Origin: Dickeya zeae NCPPB 2538
GTDB lineage: Bacteria; Pseudomonadota; Gammaproteobacteria; Enterobacterales; Enterobacteriaceae
Direction of reading: 5' to 3'
NCBI RefSeq assembly: GCF_000406165.1
Contig: NZ_CM001977.1
Span: 4,403,234 to 4,467,233, forward strand
Length of the DNA stretch: 64,000 bases
Shown here piece after piece: positions 7,939 through 17,255 of the stretch (its first letter is position 1; the number at the start of each line of letters is the position of its first letter). The translations under genes were made by a program, and so were the position numbers. The notes below the pieces were generated by a model. It worked only from the letters and a program-made list of their open reading frames with translations, was not told the origin of the DNA and did no database searches.

Positions 7939-9945
7939 ATGTCCATTGAACTGGTTTCCCATCCATCCTCTACTCAGACGCCGCTATCTTCACGCCTTGC
8001 CGTCGGCAAGGGAAAGTTATCTACCCGAGCGCTGGTACTGATGGCCACGGTATTCATCATCATCTGCGGTTTTATCCTGACTATCGGTTTCCTGCTGTGG
8101 CAATCCGGCCAGCAGCAAAAGACCACCGCCCAGCAACTACTGGAACAGACGGCGTATACCAGCGCCTACTCGGTACAAAACCGGCTGGATGTCGCCCTGT
8201 TTGCCGCCCGGGATTTAGTGCAGAGTGTCATTAGCCTGCGGGAAGCCGGTGCGCCGGACCGTGCGGTTGCTGAGCGGTTGCTGGAAAATGCGCTCAAAAG
8301 CCACCCAGATTTACTGTCAATGTCGCTGGCATGGGAACCGAACGCGTTTGACGGTAAAGACCAGCAATACGCCAGTCAGCCAGAACAAGACCCGAAAGGC
8401 CGGTTTGTTCGCTATGTGGACCGCGATAACGCTGGTCACGTGGCGTTGCACAACCTGACCGATTACGAAACCCCCGGCAGCGGTGATTACTACCTGTTAC
8501 CGCGAAAGCTGCAAAAGGAAGTGATCCTGGAGCCTTACAGCTACCCCTATAACGGGGTGGATGTTCTGCTCACGTCTATTGCGGTGCCTATCATCATTGA
8601 CGGTAAGTTTTACGGTTCGGTCACCGCTGACTTCTCGCTGGACACGCTGCAAAAAATGGTCAACGACATTAAGCCGTTTGGCGGTGCCGGTTATGCCATG
8701 ATGTTTTCATCAAGCGGCAGCTACATCGCCCACCCGGACGCCAGCCGTATTACCAAAAAGCTCGATGATGACCCGAAACTGCTGGAAAGCATCCAGTCCG
8801 GTACGCCGCTTACCTCAATTCGTATGAGTTCCTTTACTCACCAGGAAATGATGAGCGCCTATCTGCCGATTACTATCGGCAATACCGGCACGCCGTGGAC
8901 GTTGGGCGTCACAGTACCCGAGCAGGTGGTCATGGCGGAATCCGTACGGTTACGCTACATCGGCGCGGTCATGACGCTATTGAGTATTCTGGTCGTCTCC
9001 GGGGTGATTAGCGTTATCTTCACCCGCAAGGTGTTGCGCCCGATAGGCGGTGAGCCGACGGAAGCTGCTCGAATTGCCCTGGCGGTGGCGCAAGGTGACC
9101 TGACCTTCCACATTCCGGTGCAGCCCAAAGACACCAGCAGCATCTTCTATGCGATGTCGGAAATGCAGCAGCAGTTACGCAATATTGTGGAGCAACTGAT
9201 GTCCACCAGCGAATCGGTCAGCCACGGTGCCGCGGAAATTTCAGCCGGTAACGTCGACCTGGCTTCCCGCACCGAACAGCAGGCCGCGGCGCTGGAAGAA
9301 ACCGCCGCCAGCATGGAGCAAATCACCGCCACCGTGAAGCAAAACGCCGATAACGCCCACAGCGCTACCCGGCTGACACAAAACGCGGCGCACATTGCCC
9401 AGCGCGGTGATGAGATTGTCGGTCAGGTGGTGAGCGTGATGGGTAGCATTGACAACAGTTCAAAGAAAATCAGCGAAATCACCACCATCATCAGCAGCAT
9501 TGCCTTTCAGACTAATATTCTGGCGCTCAATGCGGCGGTGGAAGCCGCCCGCGCTGGCGAACAGGGGCGTGGTTTCGCGGTAGTGGCAGGTGAGGTACGC
9601 AGTCTGGCCCAACGCAGCGCGGATGCCGTCAAGGATATCACTGCGCTGATCGGTGAATCTGCCGAACGGGTCGGTCATGGGGTCAGTATGGTGGAGAATG
9701 CCGGGAAAACCATGCGAGACATGCTGGCCGCCGTCACCTCGGTCAACGATATTATGAGCGAGATTGTCGCCGCCTCGGATGAACAATCACGCGGCATCAG
9801 TCAGGTCACGCAGGCGGTGCATGAAATGGACGGCGTCACCCAACAGAACGCTGCACTGGTACAGCAGGCAACGGCGGCAGCGGCTTCTCTGGAGGATCAG
9901 GCCCGGCAACTGGCGCAACTGGTGCAGGTGTTCCGTATCCATTAG
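7939..9945 (+). CDS. Methyl-accepting chemotaxis protein with dCache sensor
   Basis: A 668-residue receptor from the ATG at 7939 (GGGGAG before it). TM1 is at about 31-53, a periplasmic double-Cache-like domain at about 60-330 (with FRxxD-type features such as GKFYGSVTADFSLDTL), TM2 at about 341-361, HAMP to about 415, then the coiled signalling domain with the conserved tip EQGRGFAVVAGEVRSLAQRS near 550. The C terminus ends VQVFRIH and lacks the CheR-tethering NWETF-type pentapeptide. Ligand is unknown. It stands alone, driven by an apparent flagellar sigma-28 promoter, as is usual for dispersed receptors in soft-rot bacteria. Confidence 0.93.
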   Translation: MSIELVSHPSSTQTPLSSRLAVGKGKLSTRALVLMATVFIIICGFILTIGFLLWQSGQQQKTTAQQLLEQTAYTSAYSVQNRLDVALFAARDLVQSVISLREAGAPDRAVAERLLENALKSHPDLLSMSLAWEPNAFDGKDQQYASQPEQDPKGRFVRYVDRDNAGHVALHNLTDYETPGSGDYYLLPRKLQKEVILEPYSYPYNGVDVLLTSIAVPIIIDGKFYGSVTADFSLDTLQKMVNDIKPFGGAGYAMMFSSSGSYIAHPDASRITKKLDDDPKLLESIQSGTPLTSIRMSSFTHQEMMSAYLPITIGNTGTPWTLGVTVPEQVVMAESVRLRYIGAVMTLLSILVVSGVISVIFTRKVLRPIGGEPTEAARIALAVAQGDLTFHIPVQPKDTSSIFYAMSEMQQQLRNIVEQLMSTSESVSHGAAEISAGNVDLASRTEQQAAALEETAASMEQITATVKQNADNAHSATRLTQNAAHIAQRGDEIVGQVVSVMGSIDNSSKKISEITTIISSIAFQTNILALNAAVEAARAGEQGRGFAVVAGEVRSLAQRSADAVKDITALIGESAERVGHGVSMVENAGKTMRDMLAAVTSVNDIMSEIVAASDEQSRGISQVTQAVHEMDGVTQQNAALVQQATAAAASLEDQARQLAQLVQVFRIH

Positions 9946-10000
9946 GCTCAGGATAACGCTTACACAATAGCCATTCCTCAATAACAAACCTCCATAACAA

Positions 10001-10030
10001 ATAAGGGCATAGTCATCGCTATGCCCTTAT
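10001..10030 (+). terminator. Terminator hairpin after the chemoreceptor gene
   Basis: ATAAGGGCATAG/CTATGCCCTTAT is a perfect 12-bp stem with a 6-nt loop. It lies between convergent genes (chemoreceptor and uspA) and could serve both. Confidence 0.75.
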
Positions 10031-10084
10031 CGTCGGTTTGCTCTATCGTCGTCTATCTGTATGCATCAGCACCGTTTTGGCGGC

Positions 10085-10519
10085 TTACACCTCTTCATCA
10101 CGCAGCGGCACAATCAGCATGTCGATATGTACCGTGTTGATCAACTGACGCGCGGACGACATCAATTTGCTCCAGAAATCCTGATGATGACCACACAACA
10201 CCAGATCAACATCGTATTTGCGAATCGCGTCGACCAGCACCTGACCCAGATCACCGCTGCCGCTCAGGGTTTCCGAAATAGGATAACCGGCACCGTCCGC
10301 CAGGTCCTTCAGGGCATTCTGGGTTTCTTCGGAAATGCGTTGCTGCATATCGCCCAGATTGACATCAATAAGCCCGGTGTAGAGATCGGAATAGTTCACG
10401 TCAACATGGATCAAAGAGACTTTGGCATCATACGGCCGCGCCATGGAGACCGCTTTTTCCACTAACACCTTACTTTCCGGTGACAAGTCAACCGCAATAA
10501 GGATGTGTTTGTAAGCCAT
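10085..10519 (-). CDS. uspA: Universal stress protein A
   Basis: A 144-residue Usp-fold protein: MAYKHILIAVDLSPES at the N terminus, a central VSLIHVDVNYSDLYTGL strand-loop, and C-terminal TVHIDMLIVP. The length and sequence match enterobacterial UspA, a cytoplasmic dimer induced by growth arrest and many stresses. The UspA type lacks the ATP-binding G-2x-G-9x-G(S/T) motif, and none is evident here. It is divergent from uspB across 640 bp, the same arrangement as in E. coli. An AAGGAG-like site precedes the ATG. Confidence 0.95.
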   Translation of the reverse strand: MAYKHILIAVDLSPESKVLVEKAVSMARPYDAKVSLIHVDVNYSDLYTGLIDVNLGDMQQRISEETQNALKDLADGAGYPISETLSGSGDLGQVLVDAIRKYDVDLVLCGHHQDFWSKLMSSARQLINTVHIDMLIVPLRDEEV

Positions 10520-11162
10520 GATTAAGCTCCTTCCTAATGACTAACTGATGGGTCAGCAGATATTTCTCCTGCCAGTCTGATAACCTATGGCAGTCATGAG
10601 CATAACACCCCCTCAATTTCGGGTTATGTTCAACGGATCACAACGCCACACATTTTGTAACGGTTCTGCGACGGCGGATAACCACTTACCCTGAAGTGAC
10701 CACCCATTTGCGCCGATAACTCTTTATACCCGTCATACTTCACGCTCTACCCGTCATGTTTCACGTTGCAGGTGTAGTGGTTCCTGTAACACGAATCACT
10801 GAGGTATGCAGGGGGAAGCCTCTCGCCCGTGCGTAAAGTGTAGCTGAAAAGAACAGGGTCTATGGCAAAGAAAACAGCGCCAGATCAAAAGAAGTCATGA
10901 TGTTTTTAGCTATCAGGAACCTTGCGCAAGGTATGGAAAAAAAGCGTCAGGCTCTTCTACAATGAAATTGGAGGGGGACTTTTCAGGTTCTTTTCCAGAC
11001 AGGGATATCGAGGTGAAGAAGAATACCTGGGCAACTCGCCATGGTCTGGCAGCCCCATAACATCGCGTGAATAACGTGTGGCATAAATACCCACAGATGT
11101 GACGTCAGCAGGACCCGACGCCTACCCGCATCTGGAGGGTCATAATCCGGGAGGGAAGCATG
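10520..11162. other. uspA-uspB intergenic region with repeat remnants
   Basis: This 643-bp stretch has no convincing gene. It must hold the divergent uspA and uspB promoters. At 10725-10742 and 10748-10774 are two copies of a repeat end (TACCCGTCATACTTCA and TACCCGTCATGTTTCACGTT) that match the right end of the larger element at 42.9-43.2 kb. Confidence 0.6.
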
Positions 11163-11498
11163 ATGATTAGTACATTTGCGCTTTTCTGGGCTTTATGTGT
11201 CGTCTGTGTCATCAATATGGCGCGATATTATTCTTCGTTGCGAGTGCTGCTGCTGATTCTGAGAGACTGCGATCCGCTACTGTACCAGTATGTGGACGGA
11301 GGCGGTTTTTTCACCTCTCACGGGCAGCCCAGCAAGCAGTTACGGCTGGTTCGCTATATCTACGCACAACGTTATCTTGACCATCACGATCCGGAATTTA
11401 TCCGTCGCTGCGCACGGGTACGCGGTCAGTTCTTGCTGACCTCTGCCTTGTGCGGGCTGGTGGTAGTGAGCCTCATCGGCCTTATCATGTGGCACTGA
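11163..11498 (+). CDS. uspB: Universal stress protein B
   Basis: A 111-residue membrane protein with an N-terminal TM (about 2-20: STFALFWALCVVCVINMAR) and a C-terminal TM (about 90-109: LLTSALCGLVVVSLIGLIMW), with the conserved cytoplasmic stretch CDPLLYQYVDGGGFFTSHGQ. E. coli UspB is sigma-S dependent and linked to ethanol resistance. Two ATG codons stand in tandem at 11160 and 11163; the second gives the family start MISTFALFW. The GGGAGGGAAGC ribosome site serves either. Confidence 0.95.
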   Translation: MISTFALFWALCVVCVINMARYYSSLRVLLLILRDCDPLLYQYVDGGGFFTSHGQPSKQLRLVRYIYAQRYLDHHDPEFIRRCARVRGQFLLTSALCGLVVVSLIGLIMWH

Positions 11499-11582
11499 GG
11501 TTAACTACAGCAGCGGCGACAACGGACGCCTCAACCGGTCGTGTACCCCTATCAACCCTTAAATAACGCAACACTGAAAGCA

Positions 11583-11608
11583 GAAAGGCGACCGGGTGGC
11601 CGCCTTTC
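11583..11608. terminator. Bidirectional terminator between uspB and pitA
   Basis: GAAAGGCG-ACC/GG-CCGCCTTTC forms a strong stem with flanking A and T residues, placed between the convergent genes. Confidence 0.75.
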
Positions 11609-11672
11609 TTATTTGGTGATAACGATGTTCTGACGATAACGATGCTATACCGTGGTGGCATATCGCCACCCG

Positions 11673-13181
11673 TCAGATAACCTTCAGAGCCAGCCAGTAC
11701 AGAACCCCAGACAGCACCATCGACACCGGCAGGGTAAACACCCAGGCCAGCATAATGTTTTTCACCGTTTTCCCCTGCACACCGCCGCCATCGACAATCA
11801 TGGTTCCCGCCACCGCGGACGAGAGCACGTGTGTGGTAGAAACCGGCATGCCGGTATAACTGGCGATACCGATGGACACTGCCGCCGTTACCTGCGCCGA
11901 GACGCCCTGCGCATAGGTCATGCCTTTTTTACCGATCTTCTCACCGATAGTAACTGCCACGCGCTTCCACCCCACCATGGTACCGAGTGACAACGCCAGC
12001 GCTACTGCGACAATAATCCATAGCGGAGCGTACTCAACAGTATGGAGCAGGTCGCCACGCAGATTGTTGAGCAGACGTTTGTCGTCAGCCGAGGTTTCCG
12101 GCAGTTTGACGACACGATCCAAAGTGTCGGAAATACACATCAGCAGGCGACGAGCACGGGCGCGATCGTCTGCGGCCAGATCATCATAACTCTTCACGTT
12201 ATTCAGCAGCGTCAGTGCGCGGTCGACGGCGATCGACGCACGCGAGGTATCGCAGTGAAAATCCGGCTTGTTGCCGGTAGAAGGGATCACATTTTCCGGT
12301 GCCGGGATGACCGGCTGAGATAAATCAATCACATGAGCCAATGTCGCCTGATGAGACTGATAGTAGGTTTGCAGATTCGCCACCGCGTCGCGGGTACGGC
12401 TAATGTCATAACCAGAGGCACTCATATTCAGCACAAACCCGGCAGGTGCCACGCCAATCAGCACCAACATGATAAGACCAATGCCTTTCTGACCGTCGTT
12501 AGCGCCGTGAGAGAAACTCACCCCTACCGCAGACAGAATCAGCGCAGTACGGGTCCAGAACGGTGGCTTACGTTTGCCATCTTGTTTTTCACGCTCAACC
12601 GGCGTCAGGTGAATGCGCTGGCGCTTCTTATTGCCGCTCCAGTAACGACGCAGCAGATACACCATTAACCCGGCGATGATCATGCCGACCACCGGTGATA
12701 CCAGCAGCGACAGGAAAATACTGACCATTTTGGGGATATTGAGCGCATCCACCACCGAGGTGTGGCTCACTAGCGCGTTGGTTAAACCAATACCGATGAT
12801 GGCACCGATCAGGGTGTGAGAACTGGAAGCCGGTAAACCAAAGTACCAGGTCCCGAGGTTCCAAATGATCGCCGCCAGCAGCATGGAAAACACCATCGCC
12901 AGCCCGTGAGCGGAACTGACGTTTAGCAGCAAATCGGTTGGCAGCAGGTGGACGATGGCATACGCCACACTCAGTCCCCCCAGCAATACCCCGAGGAAAT
13001 TGAAAACACCGGCCATGACAACCGCCAGTTGGGCACGCATCGCACGGGTATAGATAACTGTGGCTACCGCGTTGGCGGTATCGTGAAAGCCGTTGATGGC
13101 TTCATAGAACAGAACAAACAGCAGGGCGAGAACCAGCATCAGACCGGTGTGGAAATCAAGCCCGGCAAATAAATGTAACAT
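11673..13181 (-). CDS. pitA: Low-affinity inorganic phosphate transporter
   Basis: A 502-residue PiT-family (PF01384) permease of the inner membrane, symporting metal phosphate with protons. The two inverted signature repeats are visible: GFHDTANAVATVIYTRAM near 32 and SFSHGANDGQKGIGLIM near 222, each followed by multiple TM segments. A large cytoplasmic loop (about 255-390) separates the halves. Length and start agree with E. coli PitA (MLHLFAGLD). No strong Shine-Dalgarno is seen. It sits in the conserved uspA-uspB-pitA-yhiN order, convergent with uspB. Confidence 0.95.
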   Translation of the reverse strand: MLHLFAGLDFHTGLMLVLALLFVLFYEAINGFHDTANAVATVIYTRAMRAQLAVVMAGVFNFLGVLLGGLSVAYAIVHLLPTDLLLNVSSAHGLAMVFSMLLAAIIWNLGTWYFGLPASSSHTLIGAIIGIGLTNALVSHTSVVDALNIPKMVSIFLSLLVSPVVGMIIAGLMVYLLRRYWSGNKKRQRIHLTPVEREKQDGKRKPPFWTRTALILSAVGVSFSHGANDGQKGIGLIMLVLIGVAPAGFVLNMSASGYDISRTRDAVANLQTYYQSHQATLAHVIDLSQPVIPAPENVIPSTGNKPDFHCDTSRASIAVDRALTLLNNVKSYDDLAADDRARARRLLMCISDTLDRVVKLPETSADDKRLLNNLRGDLLHTVEYAPLWIIVAVALALSLGTMVGWKRVAVTIGEKIGKKGMTYAQGVSAQVTAAVSIGIASYTGMPVSTTHVLSSAVAGTMIVDGGGVQGKTVKNIMLAWVFTLPVSMVLSGVLYWLALKVI

Positions 13182-13313
13182 AAGTGTTAGGCCATGTAGT
13201 GGTCATGAACGCGGCGCATTATCGGTGACAAGCTGAAACGGGAAAAGCAAAATATGACATTATTTTGACTTAAATTACGCCACTTCTGCCGGTGAATTTG
13301 ATTTAGTTAATTA

Positions 13314-13334
13314 AAATCAATGCATTATTGATTT
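13314..13334. promoter_or_regulatory. AT-rich inverted repeat upstream of pitA
   Basis: AAATCAAT-GCATT-ATTGATTT, perfect 8-bp arms, with a further TTTGATTT copy about 20 bp to the left (from 13298). Possible regulator site in the pitA/yhiN region; no regulator assigned. Confidence 0.3.
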
Positions 13335-13480
13335 CACCCCTCCACATACTCTGTTACGGGTAAAGACACCACCCCGCTGTCGCGACATGGTGTCAGGTGC
13401 CTGCAGGCAGATGACCGACGAAGGGACATCACCTATAATCGGCCCCCCGGATATCACCGGCGCAAGAGCGGGAGAGTAAT

Positions 13481-14665
13481 GTGGAACAGTTTGACGTCAT
13501 CATCCTTGGCGCGGGAGCAGCCGGGCTATTCTGCGCGGCACAGGCAGGCCAGAAAGGTCTGCGGGTGCTGCTGGTGGACAATGGCAAAAAACCCGGCCGC
13601 AAAATTCTGATGTCCGGCGGTGGGCGCTGCAACTTTACCAATCTGTACGCCGAACCGGCGGCTTACCTGTCGCACAACCCGCACTTCTGTAAATCTGCCC
13701 TCGCCCGCTATACCCAGTGGGATTTCATCAGCCTGATTAACCGCTACGGCATCGCGTATCACGAAAAAACGCTCGGCCAGTTGTTCTGCGACGATTCCGC
13801 GCAGCACATTGTCGATATGCTAATGAAAGAGTGCGATGCCGGTAACGTGACGCTGCGCCTGCGCAGCGAGGTGCTATCGGCAGAAAAAAACGCGCTGTTC
13901 CAGGTGAAGCTCAATACCGGTGTGGTACAAGCGCGCGCGCTGGTTATCGCCACCGGCGGGCTGTCGATGCCCGGTCTGGGGGCCACACCATTCGGTTATC
14001 AACTGGCGGCACAATTTGGCCTCAACGTGTTGCCGACTCGCGCCGCACTGGTGCCGTTTACCCTGCACAAACCATTATTGGAGCAATTACAAACGCTCTC
14101 CGGCGTATCGGTACCGGCGGTGGTCAGCGCCGCAAACGGCACCACCTTCCGCGAGAATATCCTGTTTACCCACCGTGGCTTGTCCGGCCCGGCCATTCTG
14201 CAACTGTCCAGCTACTGGCAGCCGGGAGAACTCGTTACCATCAATCTGTTGCCCACGCTTGATCTGGCGGAATGCCTGAACGCTGAGCGTCAGGCACACC
14301 CGAACCAAAGCCTGAAAAATACGTTGTCGCAATGGCTGCCGAAACGACTGGTGGAATGCCTGCAAGCATTGGGGCAGCTACCGGATGTCACCTTAAAGCA
14401 GCTCAACAAGTCGCAACAGGCCGAGGTAGAAGCCACGTTACAGCAGTGGCGGGTACAGCCTAACGGCACTGAAGGTTATCGCACGGCGGAAGTCACGCTC
14501 GGCGGGGTTGATACCCGCGAACTGTCGTCAAAAACGATGGAAGCCAGCAAATGCCCGGGGTTGTATTTTATCGGCGAGGTGGTGGACGTCACCGGCTGGC
14601 TTGGCGGTTATAACTTCCAGTGGGCCTGGAGTTCGGCGTGGGCTTGCGCGCAGGCGCTGGAGTAA
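13481..14665 (+). CDS. yhiN: NAD(P)/FAD-dependent oxidoreductase, YhiN (HI0933 family)
   Basis: A 394-residue flavoprotein with the dinucleotide-binding signature FDVIILGAGAAGLFCAAQAG (residues 4-23), GRKILMSGGGRCNFTN near 40, the second nucleotide motif ALVIATGGLSMPGLGATPFG near 150, and the C-terminal FIGEVVDVTGWLGGYNFQWAWSSA that completes the FAD site. The physiological substrate of this family is not known. The start is a GTG after GGGAGAG. Neighbour of pitA, as in E. coli, but transcribed divergently from it. Confidence 0.93.
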   Translation: MEQFDVIILGAGAAGLFCAAQAGQKGLRVLLVDNGKKPGRKILMSGGGRCNFTNLYAEPAAYLSHNPHFCKSALARYTQWDFISLINRYGIAYHEKTLGQLFCDDSAQHIVDMLMKECDAGNVTLRLRSEVLSAEKNALFQVKLNTGVVQARALVIATGGLSMPGLGATPFGYQLAAQFGLNVLPTRAALVPFTLHKPLLEQLQTLSGVSVPAVVSAANGTTFRENILFTHRGLSGPAILQLSSYWQPGELVTINLLPTLDLAECLNAERQAHPNQSLKNTLSQWLPKRLVECLQALGQLPDVTLKQLNKSQQAEVEATLQQWRVQPNGTEGYRTAEVTLGGVDTRELSSKTMEASKCPGLYFIGEVVDVTGWLGGYNFQWAWSSAWACAQALE

Positions 14666-14729
14666 ACACCAGACAGCGCATTAAATCAGCACCACTAAAA
14701 TCACCACAACAACTCCCCAAAACAACAAA

Positions 14730-14745
14730 GCCGCCCGAAGGCGGC
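14730..14745 (-). terminator. Terminator of DUF1471 copy 1
   Basis: GCCGCC-CGAA-GGCGGC; on the minus strand it is followed by TTTGTTGTTTT. The same hairpin follows copies 2 and 3. Confidence 0.85.
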
Positions 14746-14804
14746 CATTGCGTACGTGATACTGGTGTTAGCGAATATCGGCGTTATTTTTTATATCGAT
14801 GGGA

Positions 14805-15056
14805 TTAGTTGTACAGTTCGGCCACACCGCGCAGTTGGCTATCGCTGCCAGTCGCGGAGATGATGCGGAACGATTTGGCACCGGCGGCACTCGCTTTTTC
14901 AGCCAGGTTAGCCTGCAGGCTGTCCAGGGTATTAGCGCTGGCACTGACGGTACCGACGGACTGGCTGGCAGCGTGCTGCACTTCTGTCGCGGCGAAGGTG
15001 CCGAAAGAAACGGTAGCCAGGGTGATAACTGCAACAATATTTTTGATAGCGTTCAT
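14805..15056 (-). CDS. DUF1471 (YdgH/BhsA/McbA family) protein, copy 1
   Basis: An 83-residue secreted protein: signal peptide MNAIKNIVAVITLATVSFGTFA, then a single DUF1471 domain (VGTVSASANTLDSLQANL, SFRIISATGSD near the end, final VAELYN). It differs from copies 2 and 3 at five or so residues. About 115 bp upstream, including an AAGGA ribosome site and a GAAAGC/GCTTTC hairpin in the 5' leader, are also conserved among the copies. It marks the left border of the ABC/EEP operon, in the same orientation as the two copies at the right border. Role inferred from family: envelope or biofilm stress. Confidence 0.88.
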   Translation of the reverse strand: MNAIKNIVAVITLATVSFGTFAATEVQHAASQSVGTVSASANTLDSLQANLAEKASAAGAKSFRIISATGSDSQLRGVAELYN

Positions 15057-15256
15057 GGTCTATATCCTTCACGTTGAATTCGGTTAACTTTCTTGTTGAA
15101 AGCATCTTCGCTTTCGATGGAAGTGATAATAGACCTGTTATCGCAGCGTTAAAACCGGGTTTATTTGCAGATATCATTCAAAATTTATGAACTAAAAACA
15201 CCCCCTGGTACTGTCTGCCACCTGCCTGTTTTTAGCGCAGATGGCAGAGCGGCCGG

Positions 15257-16120
15257 TTATTGCAGTTCAACCCACAGTGGGTGGTGATCGGAACCCTGAT
15301 TCTCCGTATCGACCCAGCAACGACGCACCGTCAACCCCAGTGAAGGCGTCAGCAGGCAATGATCGATCCGGCCGCCAACATTCGGGTGGGTAGAACCGCT
15401 ACTCTCCAACTGGCCTGCCGCAACCCAGGCATCCATCAGCCCGCGATGGCGAACCAACCGGCCGTGATGCGGCGACACCGGCCCCACCAAATGGCGATAT
15501 TCGTCGCTGTCCGGCAGGCAGTTCAAATCACCCATCAGGATCATCTCCTGTGGCATCACCGGCATGCGGCCTTCGGTCCAGCCAGCCGTCGGGTCAGGGT
15601 GACCACCGCACCAGGCCCCCCCTTCCTCCGGGGCGCGGGCAAAAATCCCTAACATCGCGTCTACTTGCGGTAATCGGGTCTCGGCGCACAGATGACTGAG
15701 ATGGGTGTTATAAACGCGAATCGCCCCGCCATCGGTGTCGACCACCGTTTCCAGCACACCTTGCTGAATCGAATGCTGGGTGAGCGTGCCGAATTTCGGC
15801 AGTGGGAAGTTGCGGCTGGAAAGGATCGGTCGGCGCGACAACGTCAGGGTACCAAACTGGCGGCGGCGGTTGAGAACCCGGCCGTCCGCGGCCACCGTAC
15901 TCGCGTCCATATCCAGATTAGCGCCATACACCCAGTGATACTCGCCCAGCAACGCAGCCAGCTCCGCCGGTTGGTCCGTCATACCGGAGCGCTGCCAGAA
16001 GCGTTCCACTTCCTGCATACAGATGATATCCGCACCGCGCACTTCGTCGGCAATGCGAGCCAGATCGTAACGGCCATCGCGGCCAAGACCGTATTGAATG
16101 TTGTAGCTGACAATGAGCAT
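15257..16120 (-). CDS. Endonuclease/exonuclease/phosphatase (EEP) family hydrolase in an ABC transporter operon
   Basis: 287 residues from the ATG at 16120; a longer in-frame opening to 16285 would overlap the ATPase gene and has no domain support. EEP motifs are in order: SYNIQYG near 5, the metal ligand Glu in CMQEVERF near 38, THLSHL near 150, GDLNCLPDSDEY near 207, and the final SDHHPLWVEL. The fold hydrolyses phosphodiesters or phosphomonoesters (nucleases, sphingomyelinases, inositol phosphatases). There is no signal peptide, so it should act in the cytoplasm. As last gene of a sugar-type ABC import operon (28 bp after the ATPase) it most likely acts on the imported compound; this is inference. 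Confidence 0.85.
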   Translation of the reverse strand: MLIVSYNIQYGLGRDGRYDLARIADEVRGADIICMQEVERFWQRSGMTDQPAELAALLGEYHWVYGANLDMDASTVAADGRVLNRRRQFGTLTLSRRPILSSRNFPLPKFGTLTQHSIQQGVLETVVDTDGGAIRVYNTHLSHLCAETRLPQVDAMLGIFARAPEEGGAWCGGHPDPTAGWTEGRMPVMPQEMILMGDLNCLPDSDEYRHLVGPVSPHHGRLVRHRGLMDAWVAAGQLESSGSTHPNVGGRIDHCLLTPSLGLTVRRCWVDTENQGSDHHPLWVELQ

Positions 16121-16148
16121 GAGGCAACCTGTTGGTAAGAGAGGAAGA

Positions 16149-17255
16149 TTAACCTGCCGTGCGGCAGGCGGGAAAGTCATCGGCAGGCAGCACCACGCCG
16201 ACATCACAAAGCCGATTGCCGTCGGCACCAAACAGCAGCAGCGTATCTGCCGACAGCGATACCCCGACGCGCATTCCCACGTCATACTGCGCTATCGAAC
16301 CGGCTACCAACGCCTGCAAGGGACCAAGCGGCGTGCGCAGGCGGTAGAGGATTTCCCGCCCCATCGGCTCAACGTGTTCGATATCCCCGGCCAACAGACC
16401 GGGTACTGCTGCCGTCAGCGTGACGTCTTCCGGCCGGATGCCGAGCATCAAAGCCCCCTGACAGGCCGATGACAGCCCCCAGCCAACCTCACCCACCGTC
16501 AACTGATGTCCACTGGCGTACCCCGGCAGCAGACAAATCGGCGGCGAGCCGATAAAGCCGGCGACAAAGGTATTGGCCGGCTGGCGATAGAGCTGTTGTG
16601 GGGTGCCGATTTGCTCCACCCGCCCCTGATTCATACAGATAATGCGGCTGGCGAGTGTCATCGCCTCCAGTTGGTCATGGGTGACCATCAATGTGGTGGC
16701 GCGCGAGCGAGCGTGAATCGCTTTCAACTCGGTACGCATCGTCATACGCAAGGTGGCATCAAGGTTGGATAGCGGTTCATCCAGTAATAGCAGCGACGGC
16801 CGTTTTACCAACGCCCGTGCCAGCGCCACCCGCTGTTGCTGACCACCGGACAGTGCTGACGGTTTGCGATCCAGCAGTTCCGATACCTGCACCAGCGCGG
16901 CCGCTTCCCGCACCCGCTGGTCACGCCCGGCACGCTCGTCGGGTTTAAAACGCAGCGGGAACGCAATGTTGTCGTACACATTCAGATGGGGGTAGAGCGC
17001 GTAAGACTGGAACACCACGCCAACGTTACGATCGCGCGCATCGACGCCATTCACCCGTTGACCGTCGAACAGAATCTGCCCCTGTGTCGGCGCATACAGC
17101 CCGGCCAGCAAGAATAAGGTGGTGGATTTACCACACCCCGACGGCCCGAGGATCGCCACAAACTCGCCGTCAGCCAGCGTCAGATTAACCGGGTGCAACA
17201 CCGGCGTATCGCCCCAGGCTTTGGTTACACCATCAAGCACAATCTCTGCCATCAT
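16149..17255 (-). CDS. ABC transporter ATP-binding protein (MalK/UgpC type)
   Basis: 368 residues. Walker A GPSGCGKST near 38-46, Q-loop VVFQSYALYPHLNVYDN near 82, signature ALSGGQQQRVALARAL near 137, Walker B LLLLDEPLSNLD near 158, and His switch LMVTHDQLEA. A C-terminal TOBE/OB-like domain (LMLGIRPEDVTL near 275) is typical of CUT1 importers of sugars and glycerol-3-phosphate. It begins immediately after the permease stop codon (TGA then ATG), indicating tight coupling. A second ATG follows the first and is the alternative start. Confidence 0.93.
   Translation of the reverse strand: MMAEIVLDGVTKAWGDTPVLHPVNLTLADGEFVAILGPSGCGKSTTLFLLAGLYAPTQGQILFDGQRVNGVDARDRNVGVVFQSYALYPHLNVYDNIAFPLRFKPDERAGRDQRVREAAALVQVSELLDRKPSALSGGQQQRVALARALVKRPSLLLLDEPLSNLDATLRMTMRTELKAIHARSRATTLMVTHDQLEAMTLASRIICMNQGRVEQIGTPQQLYRQPANTFVAGFIGSPPICLLPGYASGHQLTVGEVGWGLSSACQGALMLGIRPEDVTLTAAVPGLLAGDIEHVEPMGREILYRLRTPLGPLQALVAGSIAQYDVGMRVGVSLSADTLLLFGADGNRLCDVGVVLPADDFPACRTAG

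Noticed and set aside
10700..10727. Sigma-28 promoter at GCCGATAACT between uspA and uspB
   Set aside because: The -10-like sequence is present, but no TAAA lies 15 bp upstream.
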